From Shewanella frigidimarina (GTDB lineage Bacteria > Pseudomonadota > Gammaproteobacteria > Enterobacterales > Shewanellaceae), in contig NZ_RKKE01000002.1 in NCBI RefSeq assembly GCF_003797125.1, positions 988,127 through 1,052,126 on the forward strand: DNA of 64,000 nucleotides, written 5' to 3'. The notes below the pieces were generated by a model. The model ran no database searches. It worked only from the letters and a program-made list of their open reading frames with translations, and was not told the DNA's origin. Positions within the stretch are counted from its first letter, which is position 1, and every line of letters starts with the position of its first letter. Both the position numbers and the translations under genes were made by a program. Shown in pieces: positions 42,597 to 51,817 of this stretch.

Positions 42597-43808
42597 ATGA
42601 TGACTTCCAAAACCGCTCAATTAACAACGATGCTCTTTGCATCAGTTGTCTGTTTTTCTTCACTCGCAGCAACGCCACAACCAGATATACGTCCTACACC
42701 CAATCGCGCACCTATGGTGACACCTGATGCGCCGAGTGTTGCCGCTAAAGCTTACGTGCTAATGGATTATAATTCTGGCAGAGTCATTGCTGAAGAAAAT
42801 GCCTACGAAAGTTTAAACCCAGCAAGTCTGACAAAAATGATGACCAGTTATGTTATTGGCCATGAAATCCGTGTCGGTAATATTTCATTAGATGATGATG
42901 TAGCCATTACCAAGAACGCGTGGGCAAAGAATTTCCCTGACTCATCTAAAATGTTCATTGAAGTGGGTAAAACCGTCAAAGTACACGACTTAAACCGCGG
43001 TATTATTATCCAATCGGGTAATGATGCTTGTGTTGCTATGGCTGAGCACATTGCTGGTACAGAAGGTGCATTCGTTGATTTAATGAATTCATGGGCCAAG
43101 CAATTAGGCATGAAGGATAGCTACTTTGAAAACTCTCATGGTTTAGACTCAGAAAATCATAAAACGACAGCTTATGATATGGCCATTTTAGGTGCAGCGC
43201 TGATCCGTGATGTACCTGAAGAATATAAAGTGTATTCAGAGAAGTCTTTTACCTATAACGGCATTAAGCAATATAACCGTAATGGCTTGTTATGGGATAA
43301 AAGCTTAAACGTTGATGGTATTAAAACTGGCCATACATCAGGTGCAGGCTACAACCTAGTATCTTCAGGCACGAGCGAAGGCATGCGTCTTATTAGCGTT
43401 GTGATGGGCACATCGAGTGAATCTGCACGTAAAGCTGAGAGTAAGAAACTACTCAACTATGGTTTCCGTTTTTTCGAAACAATCACACCATACAAAGCTG
43501 GCGATACCTTCGTAACTCAACAAATTTGGTATGGCGATAGAGAAACAGTTGATCTTGGTGTTATGACCGACACCCCTATTACTATTAGCCGTGGTAAAGC
43601 AAAAGATTTACAGGCTAACTTTGAATTAACTAAGCCACTAACAGCCCCACTTGCTAAAGGCGAAACCGTGGGTCGCGTCTTTTTCCAGCTTGATGGAAAA
43701 GACATTGCTCAGTTCCCGCTAGTGACATTGAATGAAGTTCAAGAAGGCGGTATGTTCAGTAAGTTAATGGATTACTTTAAGCAAATGTTTGCCAGTTGGT
43801 TTGAGTAA
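42597..43808 (+). CDS. dacA: D-alanyl-D-alanine carboxypeptidase (PBP5/6 family)
   Basis: Trims the terminal D-Ala of pentapeptides in the periplasm. The 403-residue precursor has a signal peptide, SLTK (in NPASLTKMMTSYV), SGN (in IQSGNDACVAMAEH) and KTG (in GIKTGHTSGAGYN). The C-terminal MFSKLMDYFKQMFASWF is the amphipathic membrane anchor. The neighbouring mrdA-rodA-mltB-rlpA genes form a cell-wall cluster. Confidence 0.96.
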   Translation: MMTSKTAQLTTMLFASVVCFSSLAATPQPDIRPTPNRAPMVTPDAPSVAAKAYVLMDYNSGRVIAEENAYESLNPASLTKMMTSYVIGHEIRVGNISLDDDVAITKNAWAKNFPDSSKMFIEVGKTVKVHDLNRGIIIQSGNDACVAMAEHIAGTEGAFVDLMNSWAKQLGMKDSYFENSHGLDSENHKTTAYDMAILGAALIRDVPEEYKVYSEKSFTYNGIKQYNRNGLLWDKSLNVDGIKTGHTSGAGYNLVSSGTSEGMRLISVVMGTSSESARKAESKKLLNYGFRFFETITPYKAGDTFVTQQIWYGDRETVDLGVMTDTPITISRGKAKDLQANFELTKPLTAPLAKGETVGRVFFQLDGKDIAQFPLVTLNEVQEGGMFSKLMDYFKQMFASWFE

Positions 43809-43860
43809 TTAAACAGATTTACATGATCTATTCATGAATCCATTAGTGAATCAACTAATT

Positions 43861-43891
43861 AAAGCCGCCTAATCAGCGGCTTTAATTTTTT
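43861..43891 (+). terminator. dacA terminator
   Basis: AAAGCCGC and GCGGCTTT arms with a short loop followed by AATTTTTT. Confidence 0.88.
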
Positions 43892-43963
43892 AAGATCTAC
43901 TGGGCTTGAATCGGGTATAATTGCCACCATATTAGTAACACCAAAACAGAATCGAGTAAGTTA

Positions 43964-44230
43964 ATGTTAAATACAACGTTTGACCAAGTGATGGAATTTC
44001 CTAATTCGTGCCCTTTCAAAGTGATTGGTGATGCTGACGATACCCTAGCCGATCGTGTTGTTGCTGTAGCGCAACAACTTGCTCCCGGTGATTATGTTCC
44101 AAGCGTGAAGGCATCAAGTAAAGGCAGTTACTATTCAGTGACCATCCGTATTACAGTTACCAGCAAAGAACATATTGAAAAAGCGTATATTGATCTTGCC
44201 GCAATTGAAGGTGTAAAACGCGTACTGTAA
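43964..44230 (+). CDS. ybeD: YbeD/DUF493-family protein
   Basis: An 88-residue ACT-like fold protein with the family pattern [16 protein letters not shown] and [20 protein letters not shown]. The position dacA-ybeD-lipB-lipA is conserved. Proposed to be an allosteric regulatory domain, but its partner is unknown. A TATAAT at about 43916 provides a likely promoter. Confidence 0.93.
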   Translation: MLNTTFDQVMEFPNSCPFKVIGDADDTLADRVVAVAQQLAPGDYVPSVKASSKGSYYSVTIRITVTSKEHIEKAYIDLAAIEGVKRVL

Positions 44231-44259
44231 GAGCCCAAAGAGTCTTCTTTACTCATAAA

Positions 44260-44278
44260 CTTGAGTATAATACTCAAG
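44260..44278 (+). promoter_or_regulatory. 19-bp palindromic -10 region before lipB
   Basis: CTTGAGTATAATACTCAAG is a perfect 19-bp palindrome centred on TATAAT, between ybeD and lipB. It shares its 13-bp core with the element before rsfS. Confidence 0.5.
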
Positions 44279-44333
44279 AATTAAACCATTGACTCGATGG
44301 ACACACACCATTTATCTGGGGGAGACGTTGCCC

Positions 44334-44984
44334 TTGCAAGCACAAACACTGCACATCCGCCATCTTGGCATGCAAGACTATGAATCGACATGGCATGCAA
44401 TGCAGGAATATACTGACACTCGTGATAGCGACAGCCAAGATGAACTTTGGATTGTTGAGCATCCACCAGTATTTACCCAAGGCCAAGCAGGTAAAAGCGA
44501 GCACATACTCAACCCTGGTGATATTCCAGTTATTCAAGTCGATCGCGGTGGCCAAGTTACTTACCACGGTCCAGGACAATTAGTGGTTTATCCACTTATT
44601 GACATCAAACGTAATAAACTAGGCGTTAGACAGTTAGTGAACAATATTGAGCAAAGTATTGTTGATATGCTCGCTTATTACTCTATTAATGCTTACGCAA
44701 AAGCCGACGCTCCTGGTGTTTATGTCACAGAACAAAAAATTGCCTCTTTAGGATTACGCATCCGTAAAGGCTGCTCTTTTCACGGCTTAGCATTAAATGT
44801 CGATATGGACTTAGCCCCGTTTCAGCGTATCAATCCTTGCGGATATGCCGGTTTAGAAATGGTGCAATGTAAAGCATTAGGTGGTCCACAAACTGTGCTT
44901 GAAGCTGGCGATAAATTAATCCAAACCTTTAGCCAAATTATGGGCTATCAACAACTTGTACATCATCAAGGATTAGCAGAATAA
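44334..44984 (+). CDS. lipB: Octanoyltransferase LipB
   Basis: Transfers octanoyl from acyl carrier protein to lipoyl domains. I chose the TTG at 44334, nine bases after a strong GGGGGAG, giving 216 residues that begin [12 protein letters not shown]. The ORF stretches 15 codons further upstream but there overlaps the promoter. Active-site elements: [19 protein letters not shown] (Lys/His region) and [21 protein letters not shown] (Cys in [10 protein letters not shown]). Overlaps lipA by one base. Confidence 0.93.
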   Translation: MQAQTLHIRHLGMQDYESTWHAMQEYTDTRDSDSQDELWIVEHPPVFTQGQAGKSEHILNPGDIPVIQVDRGGQVTYHGPGQLVVYPLIDIKRNKLGVRQLVNNIEQSIVDMLAYYSINAYAKADAPGVYVTEQKIASLGLRIRKGCSFHGLALNVDMDLAPFQRINPCGYAGLEMVQCKALGGPQTVLEAGDKLIQTFSQIMGYQQLVHHQGLAE

Positions 44985-45949
44985 TGAATAGGCCTGAAAG
45001 ATTACAACCAGGTGTCAAATTACGTGATGCCGATAAAGTCGCACGAATTCCTGTAAAAGTCGTGCCATCAGAGCGCGAAACTATGCTGCGTAAACCGGAT
45101 TGGTTACGAGTAAAATTACCCTCTTCAAATCAACGTATTCTCGAGATAAAAGCGGCATTACGTAAAAACGGATTACACTCAGTTTGTGAAGAAGCATCTT
45201 GCCCTAACTTAGCAGAATGCTTTAACCACGGCACAGCAACCTTTATGATCTTAGGTGCAATCTGTACCCGTCGTTGCCCTTTTTGTGATGTGGCCCATGG
45301 TCGTCCGCTAAAAGCTGATGCTGACGAGCCTAAAAAACTAGCCCAAACGATTAAAGACATGAAGTTAAAATATGTGGTGATAACTTCTGTTGACCGTGAT
45401 GATTTACGGGATGGTGGTGCACAGCACTTTGCGGACTGTATTCGCGAAATTCGTTTATTAAACCCTGAAATCAAGATTGAAACTCTTGTTCCTGATTTCC
45501 GTGGTCGTATCGATGCAGCATTAGATATTTTAGCGACCGAGCCTCCTGATGTATTTAATCATAATCTTGAAACGGCTCCTGCTCATTACCGCAAAGCACG
45601 TCCAGGTGCTAACTATCAGTGGTCATTAGACCTACTTAAACGCTTTAAAGAGCGTCATCCAACTATTCCGACTAAGTCTGGTTTAATGATGGGTTTAGGT
45701 GAAACCAACGAAGAGATAGCCGAAGTATTACGAGATTTACGCGCTCACAACGTAGAAATGCTCACGCTTGGCCAATACTTACAACCGTCTAAATTTCATC
45801 TACCCGTTGAACGCTATGTTCCACCAGCAGAATTTGATGAGTTGAAAGCGTTAGCTGATGAACTTGGTTTCACACATGCAGCCTGTGGCCCACTTGTTCG
45901 CTCAAGCTACCACGCAGACTTACAAGCTCAAGGTAAAGAAGTTAAGTAA
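44984..45949 (+). CDS. lipA: Lipoyl synthase LipA
   Basis: A radical-SAM enzyme inserting sulphurs at C6 and C8 of protein-bound octanoate. The 321-residue protein has auxiliary cluster cysteines Cys68, Cys73 and Cys79 and the radical-SAM triad Cys94, Cys98, Cys101 (CTRRCPFC), plus the C-terminal RSSYHAD serine motif. Coupled to lipB. Confidence 0.98.
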   Translation: MNRPERLQPGVKLRDADKVARIPVKVVPSERETMLRKPDWLRVKLPSSNQRILEIKAALRKNGLHSVCEEASCPNLAECFNHGTATFMILGAICTRRCPFCDVAHGRPLKADADEPKKLAQTIKDMKLKYVVITSVDRDDLRDGGAQHFADCIREIRLLNPEIKIETLVPDFRGRIDAALDILATEPPDVFNHNLETAPAHYRKARPGANYQWSLDLLKRFKERHPTIPTKSGLMMGLGETNEEIAEVLRDLRAHNVEMLTLGQYLQPSKFHLPVERYVPPAEFDELKALADELGFTHAACGPLVRSSYHADLQAQGKEVK

Positions 45950-45965
45950 TCTTACTTCTCCCAAA

Positions 45966-45998
45966 TAAAAAACAGTGCTCAATTAGCGCTGTTTTTTT
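45966..45998. terminator. Bidirectional terminator lipA / rimI
   Basis: AACAGTGCT and AGCGCTGTT arms (one wobble) flanked by an A-run on the left and seven T on the right, lying between convergent lipA and rimI. Confidence 0.88.
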
Positions 45999-46023
45999 GT
46001 ATTCAATTGAATCACGCAAAAAA

Positions 46024-46482
46024 TTAACTCAATGCTAAATCCATTAAAATGGCATCTTCATAACCATCATCTGTAGGGTAATAATTTTTACGCCTGCCTG
46101 ACTCAATAAAACCAACTTTCTCATATAAATATTTTGCCGCCTCATTTGACTGACGAACTTCTAACATCAGCACAACTGCACCCGCATCTTTCGCATCATC
46201 AATCAATTGCTGCATTAATAGCGAGCCAAACCCTGAGCCTTGTTTATCTGGTGCCACACAAATATCGAGTAACGTCGCCTCATCTATAATTTGCTGTACT
46301 ATCGCAAAACCCAACAAACCATCTTGCAGCTTAATGCCCAATACTCGATATAAAGGCCCGAAACACTCTTTTAAGCCTGTTTCGGACCAAGGATGAGTGT
46401 GAGCTTGGTTTTCAATCTTAGCCATTACAGTTACATGCTCAACGCCAAGGGGCACAATGAAGTGACTATCAATGTTGCTCAT
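46024..46482 (-). CDS. rimI: Ribosomal protein S18-alanine N-acetyltransferase
   Basis: A 152-residue GNAT acetyltransferase. The acetyl-CoA-binding segment is DICVAPDKQGSGFGSLLMQQ, followed by LEVRQSNEAAKYLYEKVGF. It overlaps the 3' end of holD by 14 bp, matching the E. coli holD-rimI pair. Confidence 0.95.
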   Translation of the reverse strand: MSNIDSHFIVPLGVEHVTVMAKIENQAHTHPWSETGLKECFGPLYRVLGIKLQDGLLGFAIVQQIIDEATLLDICVAPDKQGSGFGSLLMQQLIDDAKDAGAVVLMLEVRQSNEAAKYLYEKVGFIESGRRKNYYPTDDGYEDAILMDLALS

Positions 46483-46843
46483 TGGTCTCGCCCTTACTTA
46501 ATTGCTGGATTTTATCTAAATGTTGAGATATTTGCTGCCATAAATGGCGTTTTTCATCAGCCAAAGCATGAAGGTCTGTTAGCGGCGCACTTACAACCCA
46601 AGCAACGCGAGGACGAACTTTTGTCTTACGCATATCCCATATCACCTGCGGCCCTTTGATCATTTCACAATCAAACTCGCACTGATCAATATCAACGTTT
46701 AATAAACGCAGTACATCATGAATAAACATTTGATCAGATAAGTCGGCATCGAGATCATGCAACACTAAGTAAGGCTTTAACGGTTTATCGGCACTGAGCC
46801 AGCGAGTAATATTCATCGCATCTAAAAAAGCAGATTTATCCAT
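46469..46843 (-). CDS. holD: DNA polymerase III psi subunit
   Basis: A 124-residue protein of the clamp-loader complex, linking chi and SSB to the tau/gamma core. The N-terminal LDAMNITRWLSADKP is the conserved tau/gamma-binding peptide. The family diverges quickly, but position before rimI supports the assignment. Confidence 0.88.
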   Translation of the reverse strand: MDKSAFLDAMNITRWLSADKPLKPYLVLHDLDADLSDQMFIHDVLRLLNVDIDQCEFDCEMIKGPQVIWDMRKTKVRPRVAWVVSAPLTDLHALADEKRHLWQQISQHLDKIQQLSKGETNEQH

Positions 46844-47185
46844 CGGACTCTCAAAAACAAGGATACTTTTGCAAGCATAACAGTTAACTAAATAAGGTTT
46901 AAGGTAATTTAGCCCAAACAGGTGAGATTACACACACCTTAAACAACAACTTACTCCCAATAACGGCACTTGATTGTTGTTCCTCTAAAGAGATGTAGAT
47001 TCACAATAAATCTGATCAAAATTTCTCCGCTCAATAAAATCGATAGAAATAGCCTTCCAGGGTTTGCTTGATCACTTTCGTCTGTCTTAGGCTCGGTATT
47101 GGTCAAGATCAAATCTGTTAAATTTTTTTAACTTTATATCACCGTATTCTTTCGAGTTAATATTTTTATGTACACGAAGCCAAAG

Positions 47186-47263
47186 TTAACTAGATGTAAC
47201 CAAAACAAGCATTGCACACATAAAAATAGCAATACACCTCACAAAAATTAACTATATGTAACT
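47186..47263. repeat. Two direct repeats TTAACTANATGTAAC, 63 bp apart
   Basis: TTAACTAGATGTAAC begins at about 47186 and TTAACTATATGTAAC at about 47249, so the repeats differ at one base. The 63-bp spacing is six helical turns. They lie upstream of the regulator gene. Confidence 0.55.
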
Positions 47264-47343
47264 ATCTTATTGACTCAATCTGACCATTATTGTCTTATAC
47301 GTCTTATCAGCTCGAACGATTAATTGCATTAAAAGTATATAAA

Positions 47344-47359
47344 TGGTCAATTAAGACCA
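47344..47359. promoter_or_regulatory. Inverted repeat TGGTC-N6-GACCA, candidate operator
   Basis: A perfect 5-bp-arm inverted repeat located about 30 bp before the YheO-type regulator start, in a position suitable for autoregulation. Confidence 0.4.
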
Positions 47360-47386
47360 ATTTTAGTTAACTTTAGTGGTATTTAC

Positions 47387-48064
47387 ATGACTATGAACGC
47401 ATACAAATCATTCAATATTGTGTTTACAGATAAAGACAAAGAATTTATGAAATCCAATTTCCGCTTGGCAGAAACCGTAGCGGAATTTATAGGGCCTCAT
47501 TGTGAAGTGGTGGTCCATTCATTCGAAAGCTTCGAGCATTCCGTCGTTAAAATTGTCAACGGACATCATACCGGCCGAACCGTGGGTTCACCGATTACCG
47601 ATATGGGTCTGAAAATGCTTCGCGCTTTTGAGAAAACAGGAGATGCGACACCCAAAAGCTATTTCACTAGAATCAAAGACGGATCTTTACTGAAATCTAC
47701 AACATGTGTACTCGCTGGGGAGAATGAAAAACCAATAGGATTATTTTGTGTTAATGCCAACTTATCCTACCCATTTACCGAAATCATTAAAACATTAATG
47801 CCCGAGACGGCAAGCGCTTCAATCGGTGTTAATGAGAACTTTAGTTCATCTCCAAGTGAATTAATTGAAAAGGCGCTTGAAAACGCAATTATTCAAGTTG
47901 AAAACGACGAAAAAATCAACTTGAAAGGGAAAAATAAAGCCATAACCAAACTGCTGTTTGAAAACGGAATTTTCGAACTTAAAGAGGCAACAAACACGGT
48001 TGCAGAACGGCTAGGAATAACGCGTCATGCTATTTATAAGTATATTCGCGAGTTTAGAACGTAA
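47387..48064 (+). CDS. YheO/DauR-type transcriptional regulator
   Basis: A 225-residue protein with an N-terminal YheO-like PAS domain (FIGPHCEVVVHSFESFEHSVVKI; LGVFCVNANL-like GLFCVNANL) and a C-terminal helix-turn-helix (ATNTVAERLGITRHAIYKYI). Related regulators include DauR of D-arginine catabolism. Its place directly before the serine transporter and deaminase genes suggests it controls them in response to an amino acid; this is inference. The start MTMNAYK is the first ATG after the operator-like repeats. Confidence 0.85.
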   Translation: MTMNAYKSFNIVFTDKDKEFMKSNFRLAETVAEFIGPHCEVVVHSFESFEHSVVKIVNGHHTGRTVGSPITDMGLKMLRAFEKTGDATPKSYFTRIKDGSLLKSTTCVLAGENEKPIGLFCVNANLSYPFTEIIKTLMPETASASIGVNENFSSSPSELIEKALENAIIQVENDEKINLKGKNKAITKLLFENGIFELKEATNTVAERLGITRHAIYKYIREFRT

Positions 48065-48260
48065 CAAAAAGTGGTAATGAAATTAGAAGTTACACATTGG
48101 ACTGGCATGCAAAGATAGTTGATTCAGAGCACATTATTCTGAACTGAACGGGATTCCGTAATATTTGCAAAACAAGAGCCATATGATTCAGTTCCTATGG
48201 GTAAATCTGAGACAGAACCGTTGTCGAATCAATTATTATCAATATAGTGAGTGTATTAAT

Positions 48261-49520
48261 ATGAGCTCAAGAACATTAACAAATGACTCCTTCTTACCTG
48301 TAGATCAGAGTCGATTTAACTATCAAGATTTTACTTGGTGCCTTTCTCTTTTTGGCACGGCGGTGGGTGCAGGAGTTCTTTTTCTTCCTATTAAAGCTGG
48401 AGCAGGTGGTTTTTGGCCTCTCGTTATTTTAGCTTTAATTGCAGCTCCTATGACATGGTTCGCCCATAAGTCTCTGGCTCGGTTTGTGCTATCGTCAACG
48501 AAACCAGAATCGAATATTACCGACACAGTTGAGGAGCACTTTGGTAAAACAGGTGCCAACCTGATTTCCTTTGCCTATTTTTTTGCTATCTTTCCTATCG
48601 TTCTAATTTACGGGGTGGGGATCACTAATACCGTAGATTCCTTTATGGTAAACCAGATGGGTATAGCTTCAATTCCACGCTGGATATTATCTGGAGGATT
48701 GATTCTGGCAATGACGGGCGGTGTCGTTTTTGGTAGAGAACTTATGCTGAAAGTCACTTCTATTCTAGTTTATCCATTAGTGTTTCTGTTGCTGGCACTA
48801 TCGATTTATTTAATCCCAGACTGGAATACTTCGATGATGGAAGTATCGCCTGAATGGTCATCTATGCCATCGATTATTTGGCTATCGATTCCTCTTATTG
48901 TCTTTTCGTTCAATCATAGCCCTATCATCAGTCAGTTCACGAAAGAGCAACGTCGAAAGTATGGCCAAAATGCAGTAGAAAAAACTGACGCTATTACAGG
49001 TGGTGCTGCGTTGATGTTGATGGGATTTGTTATGTTCTTTGTATTTTCAGTGGTGCTATCTTTGTCACCGGAACAGCTACTATTAGCTAAAGAACAAAAT
49101 ATTTCTATCCTGTCTTACCTGGCCAATGAACATGAATCTCCAATGATTTCTCTTATGGGTCCTATTGTGGCGTTTACAGCAATTACCTCCAGTTATTTTG
49201 GCCACTTCCTTGGTGCGCACGAAGGTCTGGTTGGGGTTATTAAGTGCCGGACCACTGCTTCAGTAAATATCATTGAAAAAGTATCACTTGCTTTCATTGT
49301 GCTGTCTACATGGGTGGTTGCTATCGTTAACCCAAGTATTTTAGGAATGATTGAGGCAGTAGGCGCTCCAATGATTGCTGCGATTCTATTTTTAATGCCC
49401 GTTTTTGCGATGCATAAAGTTCCTGCAATGGCTAAATATAAAACATCACTTCCTGTTCAAATTTTTACGGTTATATGCGGCTTAGCTGCTATCAGCTCTG
49501 TTCTTTACGACATATTTTAA
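48261..49520 (+). CDS. HAAAP-family amino acid permease, SdaC (serine transporter)-like
   Basis: A 419-residue inner-membrane protein with about eleven hydrophobic segments. The ATG at 48261 starts MSSRTLTNDSF; a longer frame to 48165 adds a non-membrane, charged stretch without support. The SdaC/TdcC-like WCLSLFGTAVGAGVLFLPI is at the first helix, with later VFSFNHSPIISQFTKEQR. SdaC imports serine with protons. The next gene, a serine deaminase, supports serine as substrate. Confidence 0.85.
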   Translation: MSSRTLTNDSFLPVDQSRFNYQDFTWCLSLFGTAVGAGVLFLPIKAGAGGFWPLVILALIAAPMTWFAHKSLARFVLSSTKPESNITDTVEEHFGKTGANLISFAYFFAIFPIVLIYGVGITNTVDSFMVNQMGIASIPRWILSGGLILAMTGGVVFGRELMLKVTSILVYPLVFLLLALSIYLIPDWNTSMMEVSPEWSSMPSIIWLSIPLIVFSFNHSPIISQFTKEQRRKYGQNAVEKTDAITGGAALMLMGFVMFFVFSVVLSLSPEQLLLAKEQNISILSYLANEHESPMISLMGPIVAFTAITSSYFGHFLGAHEGLVGVIKCRTTASVNIIEKVSLAFIVLSTWVVAIVNPSILGMIEAVGAPMIAAILFLMPVFAMHKVPAMAKYKTSLPVQIFTVICGLAAISSVLYDIF

Positions 49521-49547
49521 CAGCTCTATCCATTCATAAACTATGAC

Positions 49548-49573
49548 AAAAGCTTCTAGGTATAGAAGCTTTT
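49548..49573 (+). terminator. Perfect 11-bp hairpin between transporter and sdaA
   Basis: AAAAGCTTCTA and TAGAAGCTTTT enclose a GGTA loop, ending 14 bp before the sdaA ATG. The 3' arm ends in TTTT, so it could act as an attenuator, or as a 5' mRNA structure just ahead of the AAAGGA ribosome-binding site. Confidence 0.5.
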
Positions 49574-49587
49574 GCAAAGGAATCAAT

Positions 49588-50949
49588 ATGATTAGTGTTT
49601 TCGATATTTATAAAGTGGGTATTGGACCTTCAAGCTCTCATACCGGCGGACCAATGAAAGCAGGAAAAGAGTTTATCGATGAGTTACGTTCGAAAGGCAA
49701 GCTTCGAGAAATCACGAGAATTACTGTTGATTTATATGGCGCACTGTCACTCACAGGAAAGGGTCACAACACAGATATAGCCATTATTATGGGTCTAGCG
49801 GGTAATCTACCGGAAGATGTCGATATCGAAAGTATCCCCGGTTTTATTGCACGGCTGGAGAAAAGTGAAAGGCTTCCTGTAGGCATGCACTGTCATACGG
49901 TGTCCTTCCCTTATAATAAAAGCATCCACTTCCATAATACAAATTTGGAACTGCATGAAAATGGCATGCAAATCCACGCATGGATAGAAAACGAGAAAGT
50001 GCTCTCCAAGACTTACTATTCTATCGGAGGCGGATTCATTGTTGATGAAGAGAATTTCGGCAAACAAGAGGAACAGTTAGTAAAAGTTCCTTATGAATAT
50101 TCTACAGCTGAAGAATTGATTAGACATTGTAAAACTGAAGGATTATCGATTAGCTCTTTAGTGTTAGAGAATGAAAAATCGCTGCGCCCAGACGGTAATA
50201 TTCAAGCTCAGTTTACCCATATCTGGAAAACGATGCGTGAATCTATGGATCGCGGTATGAATACCCAAGGGGTACTACCAGGACCAATGCGGATCCCTCG
50301 TCGTGCTGCTGCGCTTTGCCAACAACTTGTGGCTTCTGAATCTACATCTAATGACCCTATGGCTGTTATTGATTGGGTCAATATGTTTGCTTTTGCAGTG
50401 AGCGAAGAAAATGCATCTGGAGGCCGAGTTGTCACAGCACCTACTAATGGGGCTTGCGGTATTGTCCCAGCAGTAATTGCTTATTACGACAAGTTTATCC
50501 ATAGAGTTACCGAGAAAGACTATATGCGTTTTCTGGCGGCATCTGGGGCTATTGGTGGATTATTTAAACAGAATGCTTCCATTTCAGGAGCGGAAGTTGG
50601 CTGCCAAGGAGAGGTTGGAGTTGCCTGTTCAATGGCTGCTGCTGGGCTTGTTGAGTTATTGGGTGGTAGTCCTGAACAAGTATGTATCGCTGCAGAAATT
50701 GGTATGGAACACAACCTGGGACTGACTTGCGATCCTGTATCTGGAAGGGTGCAAATACCTTGCATTGAACGTAATGGAATTAACGCAGTAAAAGCGATTA
50801 ACTCTGCACGTATGGCACTACGTCGTTCTTCAGATCCTCTCGTGTCTCTTGATAAAGTCATCGAAACAATGATGGAAACAGGTAAGGATATGAACTCTAA
50901 ATATAGAGAAACCTCTTTGGGTGGATTAGCTATCAAAGTTCTTTGCTGA
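49588..50949 (+). CDS. sdaA: L-serine ammonia-lyase (single-chain, Fe-S type)
   Basis: Deaminates L-serine to pyruvate and ammonia with an oxygen-sensitive [4Fe-4S] cluster. The ATG at 49588 follows AAAGGA and gives 453 residues beginning MISVFDIYKVGIGPSSSHTG, the canonical SdaA start. The beta-domain is followed by the catalytic alpha-domain, with PTNGACGIVPAVIAYY and the cluster cysteines seen in VCIAAEIGMEHNLGLTCDPV and VQIPCIERNG. Confidence 0.96.
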   Translation: MISVFDIYKVGIGPSSSHTGGPMKAGKEFIDELRSKGKLREITRITVDLYGALSLTGKGHNTDIAIIMGLAGNLPEDVDIESIPGFIARLEKSERLPVGMHCHTVSFPYNKSIHFHNTNLELHENGMQIHAWIENEKVLSKTYYSIGGGFIVDEENFGKQEEQLVKVPYEYSTAEELIRHCKTEGLSISSLVLENEKSLRPDGNIQAQFTHIWKTMRESMDRGMNTQGVLPGPMRIPRRAAALCQQLVASESTSNDPMAVIDWVNMFAFAVSEENASGGRVVTAPTNGACGIVPAVIAYYDKFIHRVTEKDYMRFLAASGAIGGLFKQNASISGAEVGCQGEVGVACSMAAAGLVELLGGSPEQVCIAAEIGMEHNLGLTCDPVSGRVQIPCIERNGINAVKAINSARMALRRSSDPLVSLDKVIETMMETGKDMNSKYRETSLGGLAIKVLC

Positions 50950-51208
50950 TGTTAAAAATATTAGATGCAATCTTTATTGCTGGTAACTTTATATGATTTT
51001 ATTTTAATTAAAAAATAAAAAATAAAAACCAAAAACAAAACCAGATCTATATTTAATTTGATATTATTTCAGAGTTTAAAAATACGAATGAGCTCATATA
51101 AAAAACTTTCGCTTTCACAACTCGTTCAGATTGAAACGGAACAATATTAATTTAAAATCATCTAAATCATCATAGCTACTGAAATTGTTGTGGCTGTTTA
51201 TTTCATGC

Positions 51209-51246
51209 ATTTGTAAGATGAGAAGTAATTAGCTCATCTTACAAAT
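51209..51246. repeat. Inverted repeat, perfect 14-bp arms
   Basis: ATTTGTAAGATGAG and CTCATCTTACAAAT flank a 10-nt spacer. No T-tract follows on either strand. Confidence 0.7.
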
Positions 51247-51379
51247 TAGCGATGCCTGATTGACACTCTTAATCTTTAGCATTTAAACTTAATTCTCGTA
51301 ATGAATGTTTAAAGTCAAAAACAACTTTAACCATCTATTCAATTCATACATAAGTTGTAGTTAACGCTTAGTTAAATAC

Positions 51380-51415
51380 AATCGTAATATTTATCTACTA
51401 ATAAATATTACGATT
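51380..51415. repeat. Inverted repeat, perfect 14-bp arms
   Basis: AATCGTAATATTTA and TAAATATTACGATT flank an 8-nt spacer. It is AT-rich and not terminator-like. Confidence 0.7.
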
Positions 51416-51512
51416 AACACTGCCAATAACACTCTCGTCTTTTTTACCCATTTAGACAATGAGTATAAGCATACTCAGATAATCGTTGACCACCTGTATT
51501 CCCTCGAGCACT

Positions 51513-51546
51513 TTAATAGATTACTCTGTTAAGATTAATCTATTAA
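51513..51546. repeat. Inverted repeat, 11-bp arms, next to G7 tract
   Basis: TTAATAGATTA and TAATCTATTAA flank a 12-nt spacer. Eleven bases further right is GCTTGTTC (51558-51565), followed after 13 nt by seven G (51579-51585). Confidence 0.6.
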
Positions 51547-51739
51547 TTGTTACTTAGGCTTGTTCCGTAAAGTTTTTTGGGGGGGATCCCTAATAAAATA
51601 CTTTATAAATAGCGTTAACCAAGGTGTACTAACTAGGTTACTGACTATTAAGACTGCTGCACTACAGGCATAGCATATTGTAGGGAGTGTTATGTTATTT
51701 TTATTAGAAAGATTGACGCTATAACAAGAATAAAGTACA

Positions 51740-51775
51740 TAAAAAAAGCCAGTAGGGGTGACTACTGGCTTCATA
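51740..51775 (-). terminator. L-asparaginase terminator
   Basis: GCCAGTAG and CTACTGGC arms. On the minus strand the hairpin is followed by a run of seven T. Confidence 0.88.
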
Positions 51776-51817
51776 AAAATGTAGATTTAATCTAGTGTTT
51801 AGTGCCTCAGCTAGTAC

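Larger units (their letters stand above)
46844..47386. other. Regulatory interval between holD and the YheO-type regulator
   Basis: About 540 bp without a gene. It contains an FNR-like TTGGT-N4-ATCAA (47099-47112), two copies of a TTAACTANATGTAAC element (about 47186 and 47249), and an inverted repeat TGGTC-N6-GACCA (47344-47359) close to the regulator start. These may be operators of the serine module. Confidence 0.5.
50950..51817. other. Long AT-rich gene-free interval with three large hairpins
   Basis: About 870 bp between convergent sdaA and the asparaginase gene. It contains three inverted repeats (51209-51246, 51380-51415, 51513-51546), a G7 tract at 51579-51585 and the asparaginase terminator. 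A 74-codon minus frame at 51550-51774 overlaps the terminator and is not called. Confidence 0.55.

Noticed and set aside
51550..51774. Minus-strand 74-codon ORF upstream of the asparaginase terminator
   Set aside because: It runs through the terminator hairpin and the G7 tract, has an odd composition and no recognisable domain. A transposase remnant was considered but no motif supports it.
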